Shown: positions 7,628 to 15,242 of the stretch, one piece after another
Layout of the letters: each line of letters opens with the position of its first letter
Numbering within the stretch: position 1 is the stretch's first letter
NCBI GenBank assembly: GCA_964504285.1
Contig: CAZDDZ010000062.1
Coordinates: 1 to 16,930 of the forward strand
Direction: 5' to 3'
Origin: Pseudoflavonifractor sp964504285
GTDB lineage: Bacteria; Bacillota; Clostridia; Oscillospirales; Oscillospiraceae
DNA length: 16,930 nt
Program-made: the position numbers and the translations under genes
Notes under the pieces: generated by a model
What the model was told of the DNA's origin: nothing
What the model saw: the letters and a program-made list of their open reading frames with translations, nothing else
Databases searched by the model: none

Positions 7628-8572
7628 GTGCTCACAGAGGAAAAGGCTCCACACGACAGGGATGAGAGCTGGCAGCGCTATGACTTTCGCCAGCCCAGGC
7701 GGCTCAGCCGCGCCCGGTGCGCGGCACTGACAGAGGTGTATCAGGACTACGCCCGGCTGGTGTCGTTTTGTATTTCCAGCTCCATGAAGCAGCCCTGCAC
7801 CGTGCAGGTGCTGGGGGTGGAGGAGCGAAAATATATGGACTTCTATAACCGGTTGGATGACCGGGAACCGGTGGCGCTGGTACGTATGCAGCCCCCGCCC
7901 CTGGCAGGGGGAGCGGAGCGGCCGCTGCTGCTGCGCTGTTGGCCCGATTTGGTGCACAGCATGATGCTGCGATCCCTGGGGGAGGGGGGCGCCCTGCCGC
8001 TTCTGGCCCGTCCGTGGACCGCCATGGAACGCACGCTGTGCGAGGCGGTCATGCGTCAGCTGCTATCCTTTTTGGAGGATGCCTGGAGTAAACTCCTGCA
8101 TGCCGGGTTTTCCTTCTCCGGCTTTGAAACAGCCGCCGGTATCCTGCGGCGGGTTAACCTGAACGAGGACTGCGTGGTGATCTCTCTAGCCGTAGAGGTG
8201 GGTGCGGGACAGGGTGAAATAACCTTTTGCCTGTCAGCCGATGCTCTGGAGGAGGTCTTTCAGGTTTGGGAGAGGGATAACGGGCCTTGCAGCGGGCAAA
8301 AGAGCGGGAAAGAGAGCTTTTCCTCCCTGCTCAAAACGCTGATGGACTCTGAGCTGGAGCTCTCGGCTGTGTTCGGCTATACCCGGCTTTTGATGCAGGA
8401 GCTTACTGCCTTGCAGACCGGCGACGTGCTGAAAGTGCAGCGCCCCACCCGGGACGGGGTAGAGCTTTTTGTGGAGGATCAGCATTGGACGTGCGGTACC
8501 CTTGGTGTGTACAAGGGCAGCTATGCGGTCAGCCTGACAAATTTGGCCAATGGCCTGGAAAGTGGTGCGTAA
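7628..8572 (+). CDS. fliM: Flagellar motor switch protein FliM, divergent
   Basis: FliM is the middle C-ring protein and normally the receptor for phosphorylated CheY. Family evidence is YDFRQPRRLSRARCAALTEV near the N-terminus, the CheC-like middle with ARPWTAMERTLCEAVMRQLL and LEDAWSKLL, and a C-terminal SpoA domain (LMQELTALQTGDVLKVQRP, then CGTLGVYKGSYAVSL). It starts at GTG 7628, just after GGGAGGGA and two bases from the motB stop, giving 314 residues; an upstream in-frame start at 7574 would lie inside motB. Oddities are that only about 20 residues precede the YDF segment, with no EIDALL-type CheY-binding peptide, and that the GGxG motif is altered to GEGG. The call is firm from domain order and from position before fliN. 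Confidence 0.9.
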   Translation: MLTEEKAPHDRDESWQRYDFRQPRRLSRARCAALTEVYQDYARLVSFCISSSMKQPCTVQVLGVEERKYMDFYNRLDDREPVALVRMQPPPLAGGAERPLLLRCWPDLVHSMMLRSLGEGGALPLLARPWTAMERTLCEAVMRQLLSFLEDAWSKLLHAGFSFSGFETAAGILRRVNLNEDCVVISLAVEVGAGQGEITFCLSADALEEVFQVWERDNGPCSGQKSGKESFSSLLKTLMDSELELSAVFGYTRLLMQELTALQTGDVLKVQRPTRDGVELFVEDQHWTCGTLGVYKGSYAVSLTNLANGLESGA

Positions 8573-8573
8573 C

Positions 8574-8993
8574 ATGGAAGAGGAAGAGCTGAGAGAGGTC
8601 GAAACAGAGGCCGCGGAGGAGTCCTGCCGGGAGACCGACCAGCGGTCGGGGCAGGGAGAAGAGTCTGCCGAGACCTTTGAAAGCGCGATTTTTCGGCAGA
8701 CAGGCACCCAGGGGGCCGGTGCCGGGCGCAATGGAGGGCAGAAGGCCAATTTGGATTTTATCATGTCTGTTCCACTGCCGGTGACGGTGGAAATTGGCCG
8801 GGCCAAACGAAAAATTAGGGACATTCTGGAATTTACGGCGGGAACAATTTTGCCGCTGGACAAGCTGGCGGGGGATGCGGTGGATGTGCTGGTAAACGGA
8901 ACCTGTATTGCCCGGGGCGAGGTGGTGGTCATTGACGACTATTTCGGCGTGCGCATTACGGAGATTCACTCCGACCATCTGCTGCAAATATAG
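8574..8993 (+). CDS. fliN: Flagellar motor switch protein FliN
   Basis: FliN forms the bottom of the C-ring and docks FliH-FliI for export. The product has 139 residues from ATG 8574. A strongly acidic, Gly/Gln/Ser-rich, probably disordered N-terminus (about 1-60) precedes one SpoA domain. That domain shows the family pattern: LDFIMSVPLPVTVEIGRAK, ILEFTAGTILPLDKLAG, VDVLVNGTCIARGEVVVIDD and YFGVRITEI. It is a plain FliN rather than the CheC-fused FliY common in Firmicutes. ATG 8550, 24 bases earlier and inside fliM, is an alternative in-frame start. The ribosome site before 8574 is only moderate (GGAAAG at 8557-8562), so coupling to fliM is likely. Confidence 0.93.
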   Translation: MEEEELREVETEAAEESCRETDQRSGQGEESAETFESAIFRQTGTQGAGAGRNGGQKANLDFIMSVPLPVTVEIGRAKRKIRDILEFTAGTILPLDKLAGDAVDVLVNGTCIARGEVVVIDDYFGVRITEIHSDHLLQI

Positions 8994-9016
8994 AATTGAC
9001 GGAGGGGGAACAAGGG

Positions 9017-9367
9017 ATGGAGCAGTTTTTAAGTATTCTGGCGCTGCTGGCCATTCTCGTCGGCACGTTGTATTTGAGCTGGTGGGTCAGTAAAAAGCTG
9101 GCGGTGGGGGTCCATTCGGGCGGTAAGGGAGGCTATCTCCGGGTGGTGGATCGGGTGCAGACCGGGCGGGACACCGCAGTGGTAATTTTGGCGGTGCAGA
9201 CCGAGCATTACCTGGTGGGGGTAGCCGACAAGTCGGTCACCCTGCTGGGCAGACTGGAGCAGCTGGAGACGCTGCCCGCGCAGGCTGAGAGCGCTTCGGA
9301 CAAGTCTAAGGCATTTCACACGCTATTGGCGCAAATTCCAATTTTACGCCGAATGGATCAGGAGTAA
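9017..9367 (+). CDS. fliO: Flagellar export protein FliO (FliZ-type)
   Basis: FliO is a small membrane protein that helps assemble the FliP ring of the export gate. The product is 116 residues. It has one N-terminal membrane helix (LSILALLAILVGTLYLSWWV, about 5-24) followed by a basic stretch and a compact cytoplasmic domain. That domain contains YLRVVDRVQTGRDTAVVILA and HYLVGVADKSVTLLGRLE, the FliO/FliZ pattern. ATG 9017 is chosen because GGAGGGGG lies at 9001-9008. The frame is open to a TTG at 8996 that lacks such a site. FliO is weakly conserved, so its position immediately before fliP adds to the call. Confidence 0.88.
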   Translation: MEQFLSILALLAILVGTLYLSWWVSKKLAVGVHSGGKGGYLRVVDRVQTGRDTAVVILAVQTEHYLVGVADKSVTLLGRLEQLETLPAQAESASDKSKAFHTLLAQIPILRRMDQE

Positions 9368-9370
9368 GGG

Positions 9371-10030
9371 ATGGAATCTGCAAGCATCACGCTTAACGGA
9401 GGCTCTGCAGGCTCATTGGATATTATTATTTTAATGACCATCCTGACTCTGCTGCCGTCAATTATTGTTATGATGACCTCCTTTACCCGCATTGTGGTGG
9501 TGCTCTCCTTTCTGCGCAATGCCCTGGGCTTGCAGCAGACGCCGCCCAATCTGGTGCTGACGGGTATTGCTCTGTTTCTTACGCTGTTCATTATGGCCCC
9601 GGTGACGAGCCAAATTTACGAGGAAGCCTACCTGCCTTACCGCAATGAAACCATCGACCAGACCGAGGCTCTCAAACGCAGTGAGGAGCCACTCAAAGCG
9701 TTTATGCTCAAGCAGACCGAGCAAAAGAGCTTGGAGCTGTTTCTCTCCTTCCGGGAGGAAGCCGCCCCGGAATCAGCCATGGAGCTGGGCATGGAGGTAG
9801 TGATTCCAGCCTTTATTACCAGTGAACTGCAACGGGCCTTCACCATGGGCTTTCTTCTGTTTTTACCCTTTTTGCTCATTGACATCGTAGTGGCCAGTAC
9901 GCTGATGTCCATGGGTATGATGATGCTCCCCCCGGCCATGATTGCCCTGCCCTTTAAAATTTTACTCTTTTTGCTGATTAACGGCTGGGAGCGAGTGTTC
10001 TCCACACTGGTGAGCAGCTTCCGATTATAA
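9371..10030 (+). CDS. fliP: Flagellar export gate protein FliP
   Basis: FliP forms the pentameric core of the export gate with FliQ and FliR. The signature segments are SLDIIILMTILTLLPSIIVM, MTSFTRIVVVLSFLRNALG and LQQTPPNLVLTGIALFLTLF. After the extracytoplasmic loop come FMLKQTEQKSLELF, VVIPAFITSELQRAFTMGF and MGMMMLPPAMIALPFKILLF. At 219 residues it lacks the cleavable signal peptide of enteric FliP; the mature-like N-terminus starts close to the first membrane helix. The start is ATG 9371, three bases after the fliO stop, with GGAG at 9360-9363. The order fliO-P-Q-R is the universal one. Confidence 0.98.
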   Translation: MESASITLNGGSAGSLDIIILMTILTLLPSIIVMMTSFTRIVVVLSFLRNALGLQQTPPNLVLTGIALFLTLFIMAPVTSQIYEEAYLPYRNETIDQTEALKRSEEPLKAFMLKQTEQKSLELFLSFREEAAPESAMELGMEVVIPAFITSELQRAFTMGFLLFLPFLLIDIVVASTLMSMGMMMLPPAMIALPFKILLFLLINGWERVFSTLVSSFRL

Positions 10031-10047
10031 CGTGAGGAGGGCTGGAT

Positions 10048-10308
10048 ATGACATCCGGTGAAGCGGTTACCCTGCTGCAAAACGCCATGCGTGTGGCTAC
10101 GGTGGTGGCCGCCCCCATCCTGCTGGCCAGCATGGTGATGGGGCTGCTCATCGCCATTTTACAGGCGGTTACCCAAATCCACGAGCAGACCATGGCTTTT
10201 GTGTGCAAGCTGGTGGTGCTGGCCATTATCCTGCTGCTGCTCGGCCCGTGGATGATGAGCAATCTGACGGATTTTGCCGATTTAATTTTTCAGTGGATGC
10301 TGAAATAG
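10048..10308 (+). CDS. fliQ: Flagellar export gate protein FliQ
   Basis: FliQ contributes the peripheral hairpin subunits of the export gate. The product is 86 residues with two membrane helices (about 15-40 and 50-75). The family motif between them is readable as ILQAVTQIHEQTMAFVCKLV, where the TQ-x-x-EQT core is conserved. It is preceded by GAGGAGGG at 10033-10040 and lies between fliP and fliR with short gaps. The length is normal for the family. Confidence 0.97.
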   Translation: MTSGEAVTLLQNAMRVATVVAAPILLASMVMGLLIAILQAVTQIHEQTMAFVCKLVVLAIILLLLGPWMMSNLTDFADLIFQWMLK

Positions 10309-10321
10309 GGAGGGTGGGGAC

Positions 10322-11080
10322 ATGGCGACAGACGGGGGAGTGCTATATGGCTTTTTACTGGTAATGACCCGCATGTTTGCCTGTGTGTACTTAAGCCCCA
10401 TCTTGGGGCGAAAAAATGTCCCCGGCCTGGTGCGGGCGGGACTGGCCCTCTCCCTGACGTTGCTGGTGTTTCAGGTGGATCAGCCGCGGCTGGGGGCAGT
10501 GCCGCTGCCGCTGGAGCTGGTACTTTTGCTGGCAAGGGAGGTAGTGATAGGGGCGGCCATGGGGTTTGTTACCCAGCTGTTTCTGGGGGTGGTGCTTCAC
10601 GCGGGGGCCATGATGGACATGCAGATGGGTCTTTCCATGGCTACGGTCTATGATCCCCAGAGCAATATCTCCATGCCCCTGACTGCCAGCCTATACCAGG
10701 TGCTGTTTTTTCTGCTGCTTTTTACCACCGGCGCATTTCGCGAGCTGATCGGCCTGGTGGCCCGGTCCGGCAGGCTGCTGCCCTTTGGACAGCTGGGCCT
10801 AAGCCCTGATTTTTACGCTCAGATTTTAGGATTGTTTATCAAAACCATGATCATCGGTGCGAAAATGGCTCTGCCCATTTTGGCGGTAGAATTTATTTTG
10901 GAACTGTCAGTGGGAATCATCATGAAGATGATTCCGCAAATCGATGTGTTCGTGCTGAGTATTATTTTAAAGCTGCTGGCGGGTCTGTTGGTAATTTTCC
11001 TGCTGAGCACGCCCATAGCCGGATTTTTGGATCGGGTAATCGCGCTGATGCTGGAAAGTCTCCAATCAGTGCTTACCTAG
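10322..11080 (+). CDS. fliR: Flagellar export gate protein FliR
   Basis: FliR is the single-copy subunit that completes the FliP5Q4R1 gate and contacts FlhB. It has 252 residues and about six membrane segments. It shows the FliR pattern of RMFACVYLSPILGRKNVPGL near the N-terminus, then REVVIGAAMGFVTQLFLGVV, AGAMMDMQMGLSMATVYDP and QIDVFVLSIILKLLAGLLV. The start is ATG 10322, preceded by GGGAGGGTGGGG. The oddity is at the 3' end. The TAG stop at 11078-11080 is formed at the left boundary of an inverted-repeat element, so the following bases GGTAACACC belong to that element. Protein length is normal, so the element has not truncated the gene. Confidence 0.97.
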   Translation: MATDGGVLYGFLLVMTRMFACVYLSPILGRKNVPGLVRAGLALSLTLLVFQVDQPRLGAVPLPLELVLLLAREVVIGAAMGFVTQLFLGVVLHAGAMMDMQMGLSMATVYDPQSNISMPLTASLYQVLFFLLLFTTGAFRELIGLVARSGRLLPFGQLGLSPDFYAQILGLFIKTMIIGAKMALPILAVEFILELSVGIIMKMIPQIDVFVLSIILKLLAGLLVIFLLSTPIAGFLDRVIALMLESLQSVLT

Positions 11081-11243
11081 GGTAACACCGCACAATTGCG
11101 CCCGCGGTGCTTTGCAAAAAAATCGCGCCATAAATTTGTTTTAAACTCTTGGAATCTGTCAGGATTCCGGCAAATTTACGCCTTTTTCTGACACAAATTT
11201 TTCTTAAAAATCGTCCTTGCCAAATTGTGCGGTATTGCCTTAG
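11077..11243. mobile_element. 167-bp MITE-like inverted-repeat element between fliR and flhB
   Basis: The left end (11077-11097) begins CTAGGGTAACACCGCACAA. The right end (11223-11243), read on the minus strand, begins CTAAGGCAATACCGCACAA, an imperfect 21-bp terminal inverted repeat with three differences. Both ends have TA just outside a GGG/AGG terminus (11078-11079 and 11241-11242), which fits a TA target duplication. The interior is AT-rich compared with the flanks and has no open frame of note. A related 53-bp copy lies at 15239-15291, which supports a mobile or dispersed repeat rather than a chance palindrome. The left end lies inside the fliR stop codon, and the right end is 18 bases before the flhB ATG. 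Assignment to the TA-targeting (Tc1/mariner or IS630-like) class is inference; no transposase is present. Confidence 0.75.
11131..11178. repeat. Nested palindrome inside the 167-bp element
   Basis: TAAATTTG (11131-11138) pairs with CAAATTTA (11171-11178). Inside it GGAATC (11151-11156) pairs with GATTCC (11163-11168) around a six-base TGTCAG loop. Both arms match perfectly. It is a secondary structure within the element and could form in DNA or RNA. No run of T follows closely enough to call a terminator. Confidence 0.6.
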
Positions 11244-11260
11244 AGCAGAGGTGAAGTAAG

Positions 11261-12370
11261 ATGTCAGGGGAAAAAACAGAAAAAGCCACCCCGAAAAAAC
11301 GGCAGGACGAGCGCAAAAAGGGACATGTGGTCTCCAGCAAGGATGTAAGCGCGGTGGCCACCCTGCTGGGCGCTGCCTTTCTGCTCAAGGGGTCGGCACA
11401 GCTCCTGCTGGGGGGATTCCAGTCGTATTGGAACCGCTGTATGGGATACGCAGGCACCATGGAGCGCATCACGGTAGAGAATTTGCAAGCCATTACTTTA
11501 AACACCCTGCTGGCCTTTGCCGGAATGGCGCTGCCGCTGCTGCTTGGGGTGACTCTTGTGGGGGTGGCGGCAGGTGGGGCACAGACCCGCTTTCTGGTGT
11601 CCGGGGCGCAGATTAAGCCCAAGCTGGAGCACATTAGCCCTCTGGCGGGCTTTCGGCGGCTGTTTTCCATGCGCAGTCTGGTGGAACTGATCAAGGCGCT
11701 TTTTAAAATCGGCGTGGTGCTGCTGGTTATCGGCAGCTATCTGGCCGGGGAACTGCCCATGCTGTTGGGACTGTTTGAATGGGAACCGGGGGCGGCGGCT
11801 GTGCAGGTGCTGAGTGTAGCATTTCAGCTGGTTTTGCGAACAGGCGGCGTCTTTTTGGCAGTGGCCGCGCTGGATTACGGATACCAGTGGTGGGAACACG
11901 AGAAGAACATGCGCATGTCTAAGCAGGAGATTAAGGAAGAGTACAAGCAGTCCGAGGGCGACCCCCATATTAAGAGCCAGATAAAGGAGCGTCAGCGAAA
12001 AATTGCCATGTCCCGCATGATGCAGCAGGTGGGAAATGCCGATGTGGTGGTAAAAAACCCCACACATTTTGCCGTGGCTCTGCGGTATGATCCGCGGAAG
12101 AACCCCGCGCCGGTGGTGGTGGCAAAGGGGCAGGATGCCTTAGCCCAGCGCATTCTTAAAAAGGCGGAGGAGTTTGATGTGCCCGTGGTGGAAAATATCC
12201 CCCTTGCCCGGGCGCTCTACGCTGAAATTGAGCTGGGAGCGTGTATTACCCATCCCTATTACACGGTGGTGGCGGATTTGTTTACGCTGATTTATCAAAT
12301 GGAGCGGCAGCAGGGCGAAAACATCGGTGAGCTTGGTATGCTCCGCACGGATGGGGCGGGCCTTACATGA
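11261..12370 (+). CDS. flhB: Flagellar export switch protein FlhB
   Basis: FlhB is the membrane export-gate protein whose cytoplasmic domain cleaves itself and switches export from hook to filament substrates when prompted by FliK. The N-terminus SGEKTEKATPKKRQDERKKG is the family hallmark. Four hydrophobic segments follow, then the helical linker (MRMSKQEIKEEYKQSEGDPH) and the autocleavage motif NPTH at about residues 266-269 in NPTHFAVALRYDP. At 369 residues the length is normal. ATG 11261 is preceded by AGAGGTGAAG, directly downstream of the inverted-repeat element. The final codons overlap a possible ATG start of flhA in ATGA. Confidence 0.98.
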   Translation: MSGEKTEKATPKKRQDERKKGHVVSSKDVSAVATLLGAAFLLKGSAQLLLGGFQSYWNRCMGYAGTMERITVENLQAITLNTLLAFAGMALPLLLGVTLVGVAAGGAQTRFLVSGAQIKPKLEHISPLAGFRRLFSMRSLVELIKALFKIGVVLLVIGSYLAGELPMLLGLFEWEPGAAAVQVLSVAFQLVLRTGGVFLAVAALDYGYQWWEHEKNMRMSKQEIKEEYKQSEGDPHIKSQIKERQRKIAMSRMMQQVGNADVVVKNPTHFAVALRYDPRKNPAPVVVAKGQDALAQRILKKAEEFDVPVVENIPLARALYAEIELGACITHPYYTVVADLFTLIYQMERQQGENIGELGMLRTDGAGLT

Positions 12371-12402
12371 ACCATGGAAACTCAGAAGCGGGAGGAACGG
12401 TC

Positions 12403-14460
12403 TTGAAAGTTTTTCAAAATGCAATATCTATCTTTGTCCTTCTTATCATCCTGCTGCTGGTGATTCCTTTGCCGCCCTTCTTGCTGGACATGATGTTTAT
12501 TTTCAATTTTACCCTGTCCATCATTATCCTTCTGACGACTATGTACATTTCAGAAACCTTGGAATTCTCTATTTTTCCCTCGATTTTGCTCATTACCACG
12601 CTGTTTCGCCTGGCACTGAACATCTCCTCCACCAGGCTGATCCTCACCAAGCAGGGTGAGGCGGGGGCGGTTATCAAAACCTTCGGCAGCTTTGTTTTGC
12701 AGGGAAACGTGGTGGTGGGCTGCATTATCTTTATCATCATCGTCATTGTGCAGTTCGTCGTCATTACCAAGGGCGCAGAGCGGGTGGCGGAGGTGTCCGC
12801 GCGCTTCACGCTGGACGCCATGCCCGGCAAGCAAATGGCAATTGACGCCGACCTCAGCTCCGGCGTGATTACCGAGGACGAGGCCCGGGAGCGCCGGTAC
12901 AAGGTGCAAAAGGAAGCCGATTTTTACGGCGCTATGGACGGTGCCACCAAAATTGTCAAGGGGGACGCGGTAGCCTCCATTCTCATCACCACCATTAATT
13001 TTCTGGCGGGAACGGTAATCGGTATGCTCCAGGGCAGCATGAGCTTTGGGCAGGTCATCGCTGTCTATTCCATTGCCACGGTGGGAGATGGACTGGTCTC
13101 CCAGCTGCCTGCGCTGTTCATTTCTATCGCCACCGGCATGATTGTCACTCGGTCGGCCTCGTCGGGAAATCTGAATCAGGACGTGCTGCGGCAGTTTTCC
13201 TCCCAGCCCAAGGTGCTAATCATTGCCGGGGGCACGATTTTGGGCATGGTGCTTATCCCCGGCGCACCCATTTTGCAGCCGATGCTGCTGGCGGGTACGC
13301 TGATTGCTCTGGGCATAGCGCTGCAAAAAAAGCAGGATACACAGCCGGACCCCTTGCAGGAATTACTGGAGGAGCAGGCGGAAACAGTGGATGAAACCGA
13401 CTTCTATAAAAACATTGACCATGTATACGCGCTGCTGGCAGTAGAGCCCCTGGAAATGGTTTTCGGGTATAGCTTGATCCCGCTGGCCGACGAGGCCAGC
13501 GGAGGTAAGCTCATTGGGCGGATTGTTAATTTTCGCAAGCAAATGGCCCTGGAAATGGGCTTTGTAGTGCCCTCTATCCATCTGGTAGACAGCGCGGAGC
13601 TCAGTCCCAATGAGTATGTTATTAAGCTCCGGGGCGAGGAAATTGCCCGAGGGGAGCTGCTGACCGACCACTATCTGGCCCTGGACCCGCCAGATACCAA
13701 GGATGAGCTGCCTGGCATTGAAACGGTAGAACCGGCCTATGGCGCACCTTGCCGCTGGATTACACCGGACAAGCGGGATCTGGCCCACCTCTATGGCTTT
13801 ACGGTGCTGGACCCTCTTTCCGCCATGGTAACCCACCTGACGGCGGTCATTGGCCGCCACGCCCACGAGCTACTGACCAGAACCGAGGTAATGCAGCTAC
13901 TTGACACCGTGAAAAAAACATCCCCCGAGCTGGTGGAGGAGGCGGTACCCAAGACCATCTCTGTTAACCTTCTGCAAAAGGTACTGGCGGGTCTACTGCA
14001 GGAGGGGATACCCATTAAGGATTTGACCGGTATTTTAGAGGCCGCGCTGGCGGCAGGCCCGACAGTGAAGGATGCCGATGGCATGATTGAGCACGTCCGG
14101 GGGGCACTTAAGCGCACCATCACCCGCCGGTTTTCCCAAAAGGGGCAAATTAAGGTCATTACTCTGGATGAGACGTTGGAGCATTGCATTGTCTCCGGTC
14201 TCAGCCGCACCGAGCAGGGCATTTACCTCAGCCTGCCGCCCGATACCATCCGCAGTATGCTGGGGCAGATCAATGAGCTGCTGCCAAAGTTTAAGGAGTT
14301 GGGCAAGCCGCCCATCCTTCTGACTTCGCCGGCCATCCGCATTTATTTTTACCGTCTTATCGAGCAGTTCTGCCCCGCGGTGCACGTGCTGTCCTTCCGG
14401 GAAATTGACAGCAACATTCAAATTCAGGCATTAGGAAATCTGCGGGGATTGGAAAATTGA
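12403..14460 (+). CDS. flhA: Flagellar export gate protein FlhA
   Basis: FlhA forms the nonameric ring that receives chaperone-substrate complexes and couples export to ion flow. The N-terminal half has about eight membrane segments. The FHIPEP-family region RFTLDAMPGKQMAIDADLSS is near residue 135-155, followed by EADFYGAMDGATKIVKGDAV with the conserved acidic residue near 188. The C-terminal cytoplasmic domain follows a charged linker. TTG 12403 (LKVFQNAISIF) is preferred because GGAGGA sits at 12391-12396 and the N-terminus then matches the family length (685 residues). ATG 12367, overlapping the flhB stop, would give 697 residues but has only a weak ribosome site. No flhF or flhG follows; the next gene is the sigma factor. 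Confidence 0.96.
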   Translation: MKVFQNAISIFVLLIILLLVIPLPPFLLDMMFIFNFTLSIIILLTTMYISETLEFSIFPSILLITTLFRLALNISSTRLILTKQGEAGAVIKTFGSFVLQGNVVVGCIIFIIIVIVQFVVITKGAERVAEVSARFTLDAMPGKQMAIDADLSSGVITEDEARERRYKVQKEADFYGAMDGATKIVKGDAVASILITTINFLAGTVIGMLQGSMSFGQVIAVYSIATVGDGLVSQLPALFISIATGMIVTRSASSGNLNQDVLRQFSSQPKVLIIAGGTILGMVLIPGAPILQPMLLAGTLIALGIALQKKQDTQPDPLQELLEEQAETVDETDFYKNIDHVYALLAVEPLEMVFGYSLIPLADEASGGKLIGRIVNFRKQMALEMGFVVPSIHLVDSAELSPNEYVIKLRGEEIARGELLTDHYLALDPPDTKDELPGIETVEPAYGAPCRWITPDKRDLAHLYGFTVLDPLSAMVTHLTAVIGRHAHELLTRTEVMQLLDTVKKTSPELVEEAVPKTISVNLLQKVLAGLLQEGIPIKDLTGILEAALAAGPTVKDADGMIEHVRGALKRTITRRFSQKGQIKVITLDETLEHCIVSGLSRTEQGIYLSLPPDTIRSMLGQINELLPKFKELGKPPILLTSPAIRIYFYRLIEQFCPAVHVLSFREIDSNIQIQALGNLRGLEN

Positions 14461-14501
14461 ACCTGTCTGCCGGCAGAGGAAAAGAGAGAAGGGAGGGCCC
14501 C

Positions 14502-15242
14502 ATGACAGAGGGACAAGACCCGCGTCTGGCGGAATACCAGCAAACAAACGACCCGCAGCTGCGCCAAGAGCTGGTGGTGTATTATGCTCCCCTGGTAAAA
14601 AAACAGGCCCTTCGCCTGCGCTCAAGCTTTGACAAGCTCAGTGATTTGGAGGATGTGGTGCAGGAGGGGATTTTGGTGCTGATGCGCACCCTGGATAGCT
14701 TTGACCCCGCCCGAGGCATCCCCTTTGAAAGCTATGCGGCCCTGCGGGTGCGGGGGGGAATGCTGGACTATCTAAGGGGGCAGTATTGGGCGCCCCGCTC
14801 TGTGCATCAAAAGGCACGGGAAATCAGCGAAGCCCGGCAGACCCTGGCGCAGCGATTGGGCCGGGAACCCCTGCCGGCAGAACTGGCGGAGGAGCTGGGA
14901 ATCAGCCTGGAGGCATACAGCCGCACCCTGCAAAAAATTTCATCCATGACCGTGCTGAGTCTGGACACTGCCTTTTATGAGCCTGAGAGCGAGGAGGGCT
15001 TTTCCCTGGCTGCTACCGGGGAAGAAAATCCGGAGTTGGTGGTGCAGCAGAAAATGGTGCGGGAGCGGCTGGCAAATGCCATCCGTAGCCTGCCGGAAAA
15101 AGAGCAGACAGTACTCTCCCTCTATTACGCGGAGGGGCTGAAGGCCAAGGAAATCGCAGAATTGCTGGGGGTCAGCGTCCCCCGGGTGTCCCAAATCCAC
15201 CACCGGGCGCTGCTGCGGCTGCGCGGGATACTGGAACCCTAG
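14502..15242 (+). CDS. fliA: Sigma-28 family RNA polymerase sigma factor (FliA/SigD)
   Basis: This factor directs RNA polymerase to late flagellar promoters (filament, motility and often chemotaxis genes) and is normally held by the anti-sigma factor FlgM, which is not in this window. Region 2 is readable as LEDVVQEGILVLMRTLDSFD followed by GIPFESYAALRVRGGMLDYL. Region 3 lies around QTLAQRLGREPLPAELAEEL. Region 4 has the helix-turn-helix LKAKEIAELLGVSVPRVSQI. The product is 246 residues, the usual size. The frame opens earlier at 14457, but ATG 14502 follows GGGAGGG at 14491-14497. The TAG stop (15240-15242) is formed at the left boundary of the 53-bp inverted-repeat element, as in fliR. Confidence 0.95.
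   Translation: MTEGQDPRLAEYQQTNDPQLRQELVVYYAPLVKKQALRLRSSFDKLSDLEDVVQEGILVLMRTLDSFDPARGIPFESYAALRVRGGMLDYLRGQYWAPRSVHQKAREISEARQTLAQRLGREPLPAELAEELGISLEAYSRTLQKISSMTVLSLDTAFYEPESEEGFSLAATGEENPELVVQQKMVRERLANAIRSLPEKEQTVLSLYYAEGLKAKEIAELLGVSVPRVSQIHHRALLRLRGILEP

Noticed and set aside
11100..11220. Promoter for flhB inside the long element
   Set aside because: TTGCAA (11112) and TTGGAA (11149) could be -35-like, but no adequate -10 lies 16-18 bases downstream of either.
11077..11243. Small RNA gene or riboswitch between fliR and flhB
   Set aside because: The structure is explained by terminal inverted repeats shared with the second copy. No known riboswitch core was recognised.
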